A stretch of 29,854 nt of DNA from a virus, in IMG/VR virus record IMGVR_UViG_3300011416_000030, positions 1 through 29,854 of that record; one strand, 5' to 3'. Each line of letters opens with the position of its first letter. Position 1 is the stretch's first letter. Below the pieces are notes generated by a model, which was given only the letters and a program-made list of their open reading frames with translations, had not been told where the DNA came from and searched no databases. Made by a program: the position numbers and the translations under genes. Shown here in pieces: positions 13,705 through 23,100 of this stretch.

Positions 13705-15137
13705 TGGCCGCGCCAACAAACGTCCGAGTCGAGGCAGTGTCGCAAACTGATGCGGTACTGCGCTGGACCTACGCCGGCAGCAGCGGGCTTAGTATCTATC
13801 GCAGCACGAACGGCTCGTCATACTCTGTCTTGACCCAGGACATCGTACCCACTGCTACCAGCTACACCGATGCGACACTTGATCCCGGGACCAAATACTG
13901 GTACAAGATGAGCGACGACCTTGGGTCGACTTTTTCATCCGCCGTTACGGTATGGGCGCATTCGTGTAGCGCGGCGCGCGGGCAGCTCTCGCCCGTGGTG
14001 ATGCCGCGCGTAGACCAAGAGGTTACACCAGAGTCATTCAACGAACTTGCAGACCGCATCGAAGTAGGACTCAATCGCTTCATTTCGCCCAACGGCCAGA
14101 CCTGCACCGCATGTATCAGTGATGGTGCCCTGGTGGTCGATTGCATTGATTACGAGGGTTGTGCCTCGATCGACATTGTGACTGACGAAGACGTCAACTC
14201 AATCTCGCTACCCAACTGCGATGACACAACCGTCGAACTTAACTTTGTTATTCCCCCAAACACCACGGTAGGCATCGGGGGATGGCCCAAGGGCATAGGC
14301 TTTACGGGCGACGAGGCGTTCTCTAGTCCTGTGAGTGGCGGCACCAGCGGCAGCAGCATCAGGGAAAGAATTGTCCCTGGGGGTATCAACGATAACTCAA
14401 ACTCAGGCAAGAGTCGTCCTGGCACACCTGGTGGTTCAGGTGAACAGCGCGGCGCGGGCGGCCGCTCCAGTACCACGGGCAACGGCTGTACCTGTACACC
14501 CGGCACTAATGGCGAGCTTACCATCATAGTCTGTAATCCTAACGGCTCCGCCAATCCCACAAAATCCCTTAACTGCTCGGCGGCTACCCAGGGCGCCCAG
14601 TTAATGGCATGTGGCGGACGCGGCCCCTACACCTGGAGCAACACAGGAAGCGTCTCACTTTCTGGGACTTCGGGCAGCAGTACTCGTGTGGCACCACCCG
14701 CCAACGCAGGCAGCGGCACAGCTGGGGTCGCCTACATAAAATCACTTGAAAGCGTCGGCTGTGGACATGCGATCGGCACCACTCACGCCATTGGAGGTAC
14801 TGAAAACTCCTATGGTTGCAACGACGCATTGATCCAGTGTGGCTCGCTTTTGGGCGGGGGCACAGCCGCCAACTTTGTTTTTGCTGATGCCGCCTGCTCG
14901 TGTGGCACCCATTCAGGCCATGCCATCAGTGGCAGCGGATTCTTTACCACCGTGTCATGCGGTGCGACCGTAGCAGCGCCAGACTGCGCGGCCGTCAGCG
15001 CCTATGGTGCGGTCAACGACAAACGTACCGCACCCATGATCGCGGCGGGTTGTGTTCCATGTGGACTAAGTGACGGCAATACGGTAAGTGTTACGGATTC
15101 TCTGGGCACTGTCACCACTGTAATAATGAAATCATAA
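13704..15137 (+). CDS. Cysteine-rich virion protein with N-terminal fibronectin type III domain
   Basis: Of the 477 residues, 1-85 form a clear FN3 domain (PTNVRVEAVSQTDAVLRWTY through KYWYKMSDD). Residues from about 88 onward contain 20 cysteines, often as CxC or C-x2-C (TCTAC, CTCTP, CSCG, CVPC). Around 230-265 is a Gly/Ser/Arg-rich linker, and at about 300 an Ig-like GGRGPYTWSNTGS motif as in phage surface domains. The protein is probably a surface-exposed tail or fibre component that binds host or matrix. The number of cysteines is high for a virion protein made in the cytoplasm and may bind metal or form disulfides after release. Confidence 0.65.
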   Translation: MAAPTNVRVEAVSQTDAVLRWTYAGSSGLSIYRSTNGSSYSVLTQDIVPTATSYTDATLDPGTKYWYKMSDDLGSTFSSAVTVWAHSCSAARGQLSPVVMPRVDQEVTPESFNELADRIEVGLNRFISPNGQTCTACISDGALVVDCIDYEGCASIDIVTDEDVNSISLPNCDDTTVELNFVIPPNTTVGIGGWPKGIGFTGDEAFSSPVSGGTSGSSIRERIVPGGINDNSNSGKSRPGTPGGSGEQRGAGGRSSTTGNGCTCTPGTNGELTIIVCNPNGSANPTKSLNCSAATQGAQLMACGGRGPYTWSNTGSVSLSGTSGSSTRVAPPANAGSGTAGVAYIKSLESVGCGHAIGTTHAIGGTENSYGCNDALIQCGSLLGGGTAANFVFADAACSCGTHSGHAISGSGFFTTVSCGATVAAPDCAAVSAYGAVNDKRTAPMIAAGCVPCGLSDGNTVSVTDSLGTVTTVIMKS

Positions 15138-15139
15138 CC

Positions 15140-15451
15140 ATGGCTTGTATCATTTGGAAATTGCCCTCCGGCGACGAATACAAGGTGCCCGAAGGCCAGG
15201 CCCATCGGCCCTCGCCGGGCGCCCTCAACACCGGCAAGATCGACTGGACGTGTGACGGCGCCGTTGCACGCCACGAAGTCGACGCGATGATAGAACGTAA
15301 CGGCATCATGTGGGGCAGTGCGGTCAAGTGGGTCACAAACAAGATCGGCGTAAAGCAGTGTAGCGCCTGCAAGGCGCGCGAAACAATTCTCAACAGTGCG
15401 AAAGAACTAGGCTGGCCCGAAGTCGTACGACAACTTAAGGAAACATTCTAG
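15140..15451 (+). CDS. Small protein with C-x2-C motif, function unknown
   Basis: The 103-residue protein has an N-terminal beta-like segment (MACIIWKLPSGDEYKVPEG) and a helical C-terminus with KQCSACKARETIL (about residues 72-84). It is three bases downstream of the cysteine-rich virion gene and overlaps the next gene's GTG start by one base (TAGTG). Its role is unknown; it may assist its cysteine-rich neighbour or be a small virion component. Confidence 0.7.
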   Translation: MACIIWKLPSGDEYKVPEGQAHRPSPGALNTGKIDWTCDGAVARHEVDAMIERNGIMWGSAVKWVTNKIGVKQCSACKARETILNSAKELGWPEVVRQLKETF

Positions 15452-16494
15452 TGCTTGAAGTCGGCCAAGAGTGGGTTCTACATATATCGCCGTTTCGTCT
15501 CAAAGAGACGACGACGCCGACGAATGCCCAGGTGCCTGCTAATGTCGTGGCATTCTACGCCAAAGATAACGGCAGCGGCGTCTCCACACTCTGTTACAAG
15601 AACGACGCCGGCACCGAAGTGTGCATGCCGACGAGCGGCTCGTTTGTCACGGGTACAGGCGTTGCAAATCGCCTCGCCTATTGGACTGGCACCTCGACCC
15701 TGGATGATGTGCCGCGCACCTTCACGGCGGGTAGTGTGCTCTTTGCCCATAGTGATTTTCTGCCCCAAGAAGATAACACCAATTTCTTTTGGGACGATAG
15801 TAACAATTGCTTAGGCATAAAAACCAATGCCCCTGCCATGGAACTGCATGTCATCGGGACTATTCGCAGCGACTTTGCTAGCGGCCAAGCCTATGATATT
15901 GCTCGCCGTGCGGGTGATCTACGGCTTTTGAGTATTCAGTCACAGACAAGCGGGGCTCCTCACAACATCGAACTTTACACCAAGGATGGAGATGGCACCG
16001 ACGCCATGTCCATCAACATGTTCGCCAAGGGGACGCCAGCGAGCGTCACGAACCGTGAACTGCTCCAGTTTACTTACGATACCGGGGGACCACACTTTGC
16101 GCTCGTGAGCAATGCGGACGGCACGGGAACCGTTAGGCCCTTAAAGCTGTACACCGGGGCCAACACATCGCAACTAATACTCAATATCGACGGCACCACT
16201 TCAACGGCGGGAGCGGCCTCGTTGGCCACAGGCGGCGGAAACATCATCATTGGTGGCGGGGCAACGGCCTCGCGCCTACGCCTTCTTGAGGCCAGTGGCA
16301 GTGGCACCAACTACACTGAGTTTGTGGTGCAGCCCCAGGCGGGAAACATCACCTACACGCTACCTGCGGATGATGGCGATCCGGGCGAAGTGCTTTCGAC
16401 AGATGGTTCGGGAGTACTTGATTGGATAGCTTCAGCGGCGTCTTTTAATTACGGCCTGCACATCGCAGTGCCACAAATCGCATATAGGTTGTAA
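15451..16494 (+). CDS. Tail fibre-like protein
   Basis: The 347-residue protein carries the phage fibre signature FFWDDSNNCLGIKTNAPAME followed by LHVIGTI, a variant of the common motif WDxxNxxLGIGTxxP. Gly/Thr-rich beta repeats follow, including GGGNIIIGGGATASRLRLLE, and the ending is EVLSTDGSGVLDW. Such proteins form trimeric shafts. The GTG start overlaps the preceding TAG (TAGTG) and lacks a strong Shine-Dalgarno, so translation is probably coupled. There is no intramolecular chaperone or peptidase at the C-terminus, so the tip may be supplied by the next proteins. Confidence 0.7.
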   Translation: MLEVGQEWVLHISPFRLKETTTPTNAQVPANVVAFYAKDNGSGVSTLCYKNDAGTEVCMPTSGSFVTGTGVANRLAYWTGTSTLDDVPRTFTAGSVLFAHSDFLPQEDNTNFFWDDSNNCLGIKTNAPAMELHVIGTIRSDFASGQAYDIARRAGDLRLLSIQSQTSGAPHNIELYTKDGDGTDAMSINMFAKGTPASVTNRELLQFTYDTGGPHFALVSNADGTGTVRPLKLYTGANTSQLILNIDGTTSTAGAASLATGGGNIIIGGGATASRLRLLEASGSGTNYTEFVVQPQAGNITYTLPADDGDPGEVLSTDGSGVLDWIASAASFNYGLHIAVPQIAYRL

Positions 16495-16496
16495 CA

Positions 16497-16919
16497 ATGG
16501 CAGCAAACACAGTACCGATTTTTAGCAAAGCACCCCTTATTGGTTTAAGTGATGCGACGCCAATTCTTACCGCCAATACCACCACGGACCTCACGGCGGG
16601 CACCATTTACCTTCTATTCACGGCTGATGCTACCAATGGCTCGTATGTTGACAAAGTTATCCTTCAAGCCCTGGGTACCAACACCGCTTCGGTGGCTAGG
16701 CTTTGGATTAACAACGGCGCGACAACGGCCACTGCCACCAACAACACTCAGTTTAAAGACAAAACCATGGCTGCGACAACGGTCAGCCAAGTAGCCGAAG
16801 TTGGTACGACAGAAATCACGGTGGGTTTTGCTTTGCCGGCAGGCTATCGAATTTACATGACCCTTGGGACCACGGTGGCGGCAGGCTTCAAATCTACCGT
16901 AGTGGCGGGGCAATACTAA
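16497..16919 (+). CDS. Small beta-rich virion protein, function unknown
   Basis: The 140-residue protein is Thr/Ala-rich and beta-type (LTAGTIYLLFTADATNGSYV; TTEITVGFALPAGYRIYMTL). This style is common among small phage tail proteins next to fibres. It has no visible enzyme motif. It lies two bases after the fibre gene stop and ends in a TAATG junction with the jelly-roll gene. Confidence 0.7.
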   Translation: MAANTVPIFSKAPLIGLSDATPILTANTTTDLTAGTIYLLFTADATNGSYVDKVILQALGTNTASVARLWINNGATTATATNNTQFKDKTMAATTVSQVAEVGTTEITVGFALPAGYRIYMTLGTTVAAGFKSTVVAGQY

Positions 16920-17437
16920 TGGATAATTTTGGGGTTCCGGGCCTGGACATAATTCAGCACCCTGGCGGGCGGTTCCGTATGCAGGGCCAGAACCGCTGCC
17001 GGTATCTTAACTCGACCGCAGCAGTCTATAAGCTAACTACGGATCAAACCATCACTACCGCAACCCGTACCAATGTTACCTTTAACACTGAGCAGTTTGA
17101 TACTGACAATTTGCACAGCATCATCACACTGACAGACAGGCTTTTCGCACCCATTGCCGGTAAATACATTGTTTCGGGTAGTGTTCGTTGGGAAAATATT
17201 GCTGCGGCGTTTGGGCGCTTAATTAACATCGTGGCAAATGATGTAACTTTAACTTCGGAAAATGACGAAACACGCGAATTTTCTGGTAATTGGCTTTTTA
17301 TGACGGCTTCGCCTGTCGTTGTATCACTTGCGGCGGGAGACTATGTGACCCTTCAAGTGTACCACGAACGAGGCTCGGATGCCAAGATAGTCGCTGACAC
17401 GCGCACTCAATTTTCAATGGCGTACGTAGGTGAGTAA
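16919..17437 (+). CDS. C1q/TNF-like jelly-roll protein, candidate receptor-binding tip
   Basis: The 172-residue protein fits the C1q-like fold. The key run is FDTDNLHSIITLTDRLFAPI then AGKYIVSGSVRW, with later strands VVVSLAAGDYVTLQVYHERG and a final FSMAYVGE. Phage fibre tips often use such trimeric jelly rolls. Its position directly after the fibre-like genes supports a role in host recognition. It is coupled by TAATG to both neighbours. Confidence 0.7.
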   Translation: MDNFGVPGLDIIQHPGGRFRMQGQNRCRYLNSTAAVYKLTTDQTITTATRTNVTFNTEQFDTDNLHSIITLTDRLFAPIAGKYIVSGSVRWENIAAAFGRLINIVANDVTLTSENDETREFSGNWLFMTASPVVVSLAAGDYVTLQVYHERGSDAKIVADTRTQFSMAYVGE

Positions 17438-18054
17438 TGAAAACATATCCTATGCCAAATGTATTTGACGGCGCGAAATTCGCAGTTCGTTATGGACTGA
17501 GTGCAATCCATGGGGATTTCTGGAGTGATGGGGTGCTGCTACATGTACCGGATGGATTGCCCGACGACCCACCGATCTTCGAGGCGCCCGACCTGCCCCA
17601 GGACCAGGGTCAGATCACCTGGGAAAATAGCAGCATACCCGGCGCGCTACGTTTGGTCGTAACTCACAACAACCGAAAGACAATAATTGCAGGCGCCATC
17701 GGGGCTGATCCCTCGTTAGCTGCCATGTACCAGTCGCCGGGACCGATTTCACCTTTCCCTCCTGCGGGACCCAGGCGCGAGTTTCATGTCGCCTCGAAAG
17801 CAGACATAGTAAATATCCCTGTGCCCGTGGTAGACGGCGACACGCTCTACGTGTTCGGCGACGGCGAATACCGCTTCAGCAATGGAGCCTGGCACCGGGT
17901 GTTGTATGGTCCTGCCCTCGATAGCCCTGCGGATCAAGTCGACCTATATGCCTCGCTCGATGCCAAGCTCGACCTGGCCATCAACCCGCCCCAGGGGCCG
18001 CAAATAGACCCTAGGATCAAGGCCGTACTCGTGGAGTTGCGTAAATTGGTGTAA
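17437..18054 (+). CDS. Virion protein of unknown function, fibre cluster
   Basis: The 205-residue protein has a folded-looking N-terminal half (FAVRYGLSAIHGDFWSDGVL), a proline-rich linker (SPGPISPFPPAGP), and a small C-terminal domain (DGDTLYVFGDGEYRFSNGAW) reminiscent of short carbohydrate- or peptide-binding phage tail domains, ending in a helix (RIKAVLVELRKL). No specific family is recognised. It is coupled by TAATG to the jelly-roll gene and is the last of the fibre group. Confidence 0.65.
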   Translation: MKTYPMPNVFDGAKFAVRYGLSAIHGDFWSDGVLLHVPDGLPDDPPIFEAPDLPQDQGQITWENSSIPGALRLVVTHNNRKTIIAGAIGADPSLAAMYQSPGPISPFPPAGPRREFHVASKADIVNIPVPVVDGDTLYVFGDGEYRFSNGAWHRVLYGPALDSPADQVDLYASLDAKLDLAINPPQGPQIDPRIKAVLVELRKLV

Positions 18055-18055
18055 T

Positions 18056-18214
18056 GTGGTATCCTTATCCCTAGAATGCGTTGAGGGCAAACACGAGTTC
18101 ATGCGGGAGTTTCCCGATCCCGTCGACTGGTCGCAAGTTAGTGCGGCCATAAAAGACTCCGAACCCCGGTGTCCCGAACATCCCGACCGCATGCAATACT
18201 GGTACGACGAATAG
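18056..18214 (+). CDS. Small Cys/His-containing protein with GTG start
   Basis: The 52-residue frame starts at GTG 18056, which overlaps the ATG of a six-codon frame (MWYPYP) at the preceding TAATG. The translation begins VVSLSLECVEGKHEFMREF and ends RMQYWYDE; C8 with H13 and a later RCPEH could bind a metal ion. A shorter start at ATG 18101 gives 37 residues. No ribosome binding site is strong. The acidic, aromatic end looks like real protein, but the function is unknown. Confidence 0.5.
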   Translation: MVSLSLECVEGKHEFMREFPDPVDWSQVSAAIKDSEPRCPEHPDRMQYWYDE

Positions 18215-18222
18215 GAGAACCC

Positions 18223-18363
18223 ATGATCTCAATTGACGAATTAGCGGATTTCACCTTGCGAGCCAACAGCACGATCGAGGCACTCAAGCGGCGAATCCAG
18301 GAACTCGAAACCGAAAACAAGATTCTCAAGGAAACGTTAGCGCGCCAGGCGCCCAAGGAGTAA
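18223..18363 (+). CDS. Small coiled-coil protein
   Basis: The 46-residue protein is nearly all leucine-zipper-like helix (STIEALKRRIQELETENKIL). It begins eight bases after the previous stop with AGGAG upstream. The end carries the ribosome binding site of the next gene. It may be an oligomerising accessory protein of the internal virion proteins. Confidence 0.65.
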   Translation: MISIDELADFTLRANSTIEALKRRIQELETENKILKETLARQAPKE

Positions 18364-18366
18364 CCC

Positions 18367-19296
18367 ATGGCATTTTCCGCAGGCTTTTATGATCCCTCGG
18401 CCCAAGTACAGGAGGGCCGGTCTTCCCAACAAATATACATGTCTCAGCCGGGAGTAACGAACCCTCTGGCGGCTGCCCTTGCTGGCCTTCAGCAGAGCCT
18501 CGCGGGGCAGTACCAGGGCCTACTCCAAAACCCTACGGCATCACCCCTATTCCAGGGCCAGTTGGGACCCCTGCTCCAGTCCATGCAGCCGAGCGAAGAA
18601 CGTGCACGAACGTCACTTACGGATACGTTTCGGGCGGCTGGCGGATTGCGCAGCGGCGCGTACGGCAACTCGGCCGTACAACTCGAAGGGGACATCCTGG
18701 GACGCCGGGAAGAGGCTGCGGGCAAGCTCCTGGGTCAGGCGTTTCCTCAACTAATGCAGGCGCTTCAAAATCCACTGGGCCAGGTCTCATCACTTATCGA
18801 CGCTCTCAAACTCTCACAGGGTCAAGGGGCACTCACCAGTTCGGGTGGAGGGGGCGGCGGCTTCAGCGGCGGGGGCATTTCCGATCCCTTTGGTGTACTT
18901 AGCCAACGGCCCTATACCGGCCCACAGCAAGGTGGGGGCAGTGCGCTAGACAAACTATTTTATGGCGGTGGGGGTGGCGGCGCCACAACTGGCGTCAACT
19001 CATCGCCCTATGGCGGAACGTCCACAGGCGGGGCTCCTGCTGCGTCTAATGCGGGCTCCTATGACCTTTTAAGCCGCATTCTCGGGGGCGGATCAGGTAC
19101 CACATATAACCCCGTAAACGGTTACTACGAAAGCGCTCCGTCCGCAGGACTCGGGACCTTCTCGCCCCCACAGGGCGGCCCCTCGTACCCGGCACCGACG
19201 GCCGAATATAACCCCGTCACGGGTGCGTACCAGGGTGGCTACAATGAAGGCGACTACTCATCCTGGGCTCAGGCCCCCACCGGCTGGGAATATTAG
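18367..19296 (+). CDS. Internal virion protein with glycine-rich tail
   Basis: The 309-residue protein has a helical N-terminal half (LAAALAGLQQSLAGQYQGLL; MQALQNPLGQVSSLIDALKL) and a C-terminal half rich in Gly/Ser/Tyr (GGGGGGFSGGG; YNPVNGYYESAP; YNPVTGAYQGGYN, two related YNPV-G-Y repeats). It has no membrane span and no cysteine. It is first of four large genes at the end of the late region, the usual site of ejection proteins that leave the capsid ahead of the DNA. The assignment is by context and composition. Confidence 0.65.
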   Translation: MAFSAGFYDPSAQVQEGRSSQQIYMSQPGVTNPLAAALAGLQQSLAGQYQGLLQNPTASPLFQGQLGPLLQSMQPSEERARTSLTDTFRAAGGLRSGAYGNSAVQLEGDILGRREEAAGKLLGQAFPQLMQALQNPLGQVSSLIDALKLSQGQGALTSSGGGGGGFSGGGISDPFGVLSQRPYTGPQQGGGSALDKLFYGGGGGGATTGVNSSPYGGTSTGGAPAASNAGSYDLLSRILGGGSGTTYNPVNGYYESAPSAGLGTFSPPQGGPSYPAPTAEYNPVTGAYQGGYNEGDYSSWAQAPTGWEY

Positions 19297-19305
19297 GAGA
19301 CCCAC

Positions 19306-20163
19306 ATGGCAGACATCTATGATGCAATAACCGAAGCGCTTCGCTCGGGCGGCCCCGCGCCCCAAGGCGCGACCTTCGATCCCCGGGCGCCCCAGGGCGT
19401 CACCATTAGTGACCCAGCGCAGCAAGATGCGTATCTGGCACACCAAGGGCGTCTCGCCGCTGGCGTGGCCCAGCAGAACATCCTGGATGCTCAGGCGGCG
19501 AACCAACTGAAACTCCTGGCGCCGCTACTCCAGCAAGTCCACGGACTTGACCCCCAGCTCCAAGGATTCCTTTTGAGTAAGCTGGGCTTCTCGGGCGCGC
19601 CCAACGTCCAAGACAAGCAGGCCACGCAATTCCAAAACCAGGCCGCACTTGCGCAGTTCAAAAACGAAATGGGGCAGGGACAGCGGGACATCCAAAACGA
19701 AGGCATGAAACAACGCCTCGAAATCTCCCAGGCGCAGCTTGGGGCGCTCACCCAACAACGCCAGGCCGAGAACCAGATGCGCCAGCAAGCCCAGGCGCTC
19801 AACACCGAGTCGCGCCGCATGCCCTCCACACCCTTCAAAGAAGCCAATGCCATTATGCTTGAGATGGCTAAAGCCGGGGCCACCCCAGAACAACTACAGC
19901 AGGCAGCAAGCGCCATGGGCTACGACGTGGCGGGAACCAGACCCACAGGCGGCTTTCTAGGAATTGGCCAGACACAAACACCCGTACTGGGCATTCGGCA
20001 CCCAAGCGGTGCGGTGCCTCAACTCGGGACGGCCCCCGCTCCCGAGCCCACAGGCGGGGCCACGCAGGGCGAAGTGGTCGTGGAAAAGGGTGGACAGCGA
20101 TTTGCAATTTCACCGAACAAACTCCAGGCCGCAATCAAACGCGGCTATAAACTCGTGCAATAG
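19306..20163 (+). CDS. Internal virion protein, Gln/Ala-rich
   Basis: The 285-residue product is mostly helical and rich in Gln and Ala (QFQNQAALAQFKNEMGQGQR; ALTQQRQAENQMRQQAQALN), with a disordered Pro/Gly region before a short folded C-terminus (KGGQRFAISPNKLQAAIKRG). It has an AGGAG site and lies between two other putative ejection proteins. Such Gln-rich helical proteins are common as podovirus internal core proteins. No enzymatic motif is visible. Confidence 0.65.
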   Translation: MADIYDAITEALRSGGPAPQGATFDPRAPQGVTISDPAQQDAYLAHQGRLAAGVAQQNILDAQAANQLKLLAPLLQQVHGLDPQLQGFLLSKLGFSGAPNVQDKQATQFQNQAALAQFKNEMGQGQRDIQNEGMKQRLEISQAQLGALTQQRQAENQMRQQAQALNTESRRMPSTPFKEANAIMLEMAKAGATPEQLQQAASAMGYDVAGTRPTGGFLGIGQTQTPVLGIRHPSGAVPQLGTAPAPEPTGGATQGEVVVEKGGQRFAISPNKLQAAIKRGYKLVQ

Positions 20164-20170
20164 GTAACTC

Positions 20171-23100
20171 ATGGCTGACGAAGACTTAGGGTTGCGCCCC
20201 CTCGAAGCCGCGACACAAACCGAAGATTCTGACTTAGGGCTTCGACCACTCGACGAAACCGCAGGTATGCGACCCGTAGGCCCAGAGGCCACATCGGCGC
20301 ATCCATATCTTGCAGCTGCGGCACGAGTGGTGCCCGCGCTCGTGGGCGGCATTGGAGGGTCCGTACTGGGGCCGGGAGGTACGCTCCTTGGTGGGGCGGC
20401 CGGAGGCGCGTTGGGGGAGGTAATTGCCCAGCTGATGGAGAAGCGAAACTCACCAGGGCAGGTTGCTTTAAGCGCAGCCCTCGGTGCCATCCCGGGCATC
20501 CCCCTTGCCAAAAGCCTAGGCACAGTTGCGCGTGTAGGACTGCGCACAACTGAAGCGGCCGGTATTGGTGCTGCCGGGCAAGTGGCGTCAAACATGATTG
20601 ATGGTCGGCCTGCGCTTGAAAATGTTCCCACCGCTGCGCTCGTTGGCGCACCGTTCGGCCTGGCCGGGGGCCTCGTAGAACGTGCCCTGCATATCCGTGC
20701 GGCAAAGGCTGCATCACCATTCGAAGCCCTTGTTTCCCAGGCTGAAGCTGCACCGCGATCGCACGTGACCGAGCTTCTTGACGTTTTGCCGCGAACGCCC
20801 GAAAGACATCTTTCCATTGCCCCTGCCCAAGCCACCGAAGAGGAACTCCTTGCCCAGCTCATGAGTCGTGAGACCCCGGAACAGGTGCTGGCTCGGCGTG
20901 GCGTTGCCGGATTTGAGCCCGTTGCGCGACCCACCACATCGCCGCGCGGAGTCTACGAAACCCCTCAAGGACAGAATCGTTTTAACGAAGAGGCAGCCGC
21001 CGAGGCGCTGGCCATGGGGCGCCAACCGCCCCAAGGTAAGTATGGGACATATGATCTCGCGCCCGCACTGCGAGAGCAAGGTGCTATTGATGTAGAGGCG
21101 TTGCGTTCTCATGCCATTCAAATGCAAAAGGTCTATAATCCCGAGGGCTTAGCCGAACGTCTTATTGAACGGTCGGCCATTCCCGCTAAGGGTGAGAATA
21201 ATATCCCGGACGCACTTTATCCCAAGCTCGCGACAAAGGAATACGAGACGTTGGCTCTGACCGGCAAACTTCCAGGGGCGCGCCCGGCACGCCGCACCAC
21301 CGAGGTTGGGGCCAAACTCATGGGTATGACACCCGATCCACGCGCCGCCGATCCCACGCTTCCTCCCGGTGCACCGACGTTTCGCAAAGAGCTTGGTCCC
21401 TTGCAGGCCCTCTGGAATTATGTCGGTAAGAACTCCACCCGCGAGATAGCTGGCTACGGTAAGTTTGGCGACGCTCTTGCGAAGGACGTGCGAACCGCAG
21501 CCGATCGCACCGAGGCGGACTACGCACGCGTGTTCGTGGGTGATCCCGTTGCCAATGTCAAGCCACATGATTATCTCGACCGCCTTCGTGCTCTCTCGAC
21601 CGACGATGCGACCAACCTGGGCCACGTTCTCAATGACGGGGCCGCACCCCGTAACCCCACGGTCGCCCAACTGGCCGCTGAGACTCAAGTCCGAACCCGT
21701 GAAGTGGGCCTTCGCGCGGCCGATGCCAAGCTAAAAATACGGAATCGGGCGACGGGCGAAACTTATGATTGGGTTCCACTTGAGGGTTCGTACTACCCCA
21801 ATCGCCCAGACTTTGATGCCATCGAACGCGACCCATCGGCTCGCACCCGGACCATTCAGGAGATACAGGCCGACGTATCGGGTAAACTAGCACGACAGGG
21901 AAAAACCGGAATTTCCGTGGGGGAAGCAACAAACATTTACGAACAGATGCGCCGCAACTCGCGCATGGAATACGGCAATCTAGAGAACGCTCGGCTTGTC
22001 AAACTCTCAACCATTGACTATGACGCACGTAAAGTTTTACCAGATTATTTCGAGAAAGCATATAAACGTATCAACGAAGCCGAAGTTTTTGGTGCCCAAA
22101 ACGAACGGGCATACAATAAGGTTAATGCCGTGGGCATCGAATACGGAGACCTTGCCGCCACTCGTGCCAAGAACTATATTGATCGCATCACAGGCCGTTC
22201 ACAACTCAATGCCAATGAACAAGCTGTAGCCCGTTTGTATCCATATGGCAACGCCTTCGAGGTAGTGACCAAACTCCCGCTTGCGTTCATCAACAATGCG
22301 TCGCAGTCGTCGCTCACGGCCATGAAAATCGGGTACGGCAACACGCTTAAAACCTTCCAAGGACTCATGACTGAGGGAGGCCAGGACTTCGCGAAACTTG
22401 CGGCCGGAACCCTCGACCAGATTATGCGGGACATCCAGGGTATCGCCGGTCCTTCAAAGGTGGCTGATGTAGTGTTGCGGCGCGCCACGCCCTTTGCTAC
22501 CATCGAATCATTCAACCGGCGCTTCGCTGCTCTGGGTGGCAAGATATACGCTGAAGACCTACTCGCGCGGCTACGCGACCCCAGTGTCTCGCCCGTCCAG
22601 GCGGAGCGCCTGCGCCGAGGCATCCGCGAGATGGGCATCGAACCCATGGAGGTACTGGGCCGGGGCGCCTACACACTTGACGAACTCTACAAAGCCGGCC
22701 GTTACCTCAAGAACACGACTCAATTCCAGACCAACGTGAAGGACCTGCCCCTCGGCTGGACCGCGCCCTACGGTCGCTTTCTCGCGCAGCTATCGAACTT
22801 TGGATTCAAGAGCGGCGAGTTTATCTGGAACGACATCTTTAAAGAAGCGGGTCGATACGCCGCGAGTGGCGGTAAAACGGGAAATATCCAACCCTTTGTA
22901 AGATACCTTCTGACGGCGCCCGTAGTGGGTGAAGTATTTGCGGATGTGTCATCCGCCATAAAGGGTACGGATCGCCCCGAGAATGTCGCCTTAAGGCAAC
23001 TAGAGAACGTCGCGTACATTGGGGGACTGGGAATTGCATACGATGCGTGGCGCGCTGCGCTGTATGGCACCACGTCACTATATCGGCGACTTGTGGGGCC

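Noticed and set aside
8524-17320. 17-bp exact repeat (8524-8540 and 17304-17320)
   Set aside because: Both copies encode the same short ASPVV peptide in two beta-rich structural genes. Shared codon use can explain it, and no surrounding similarity was seen.
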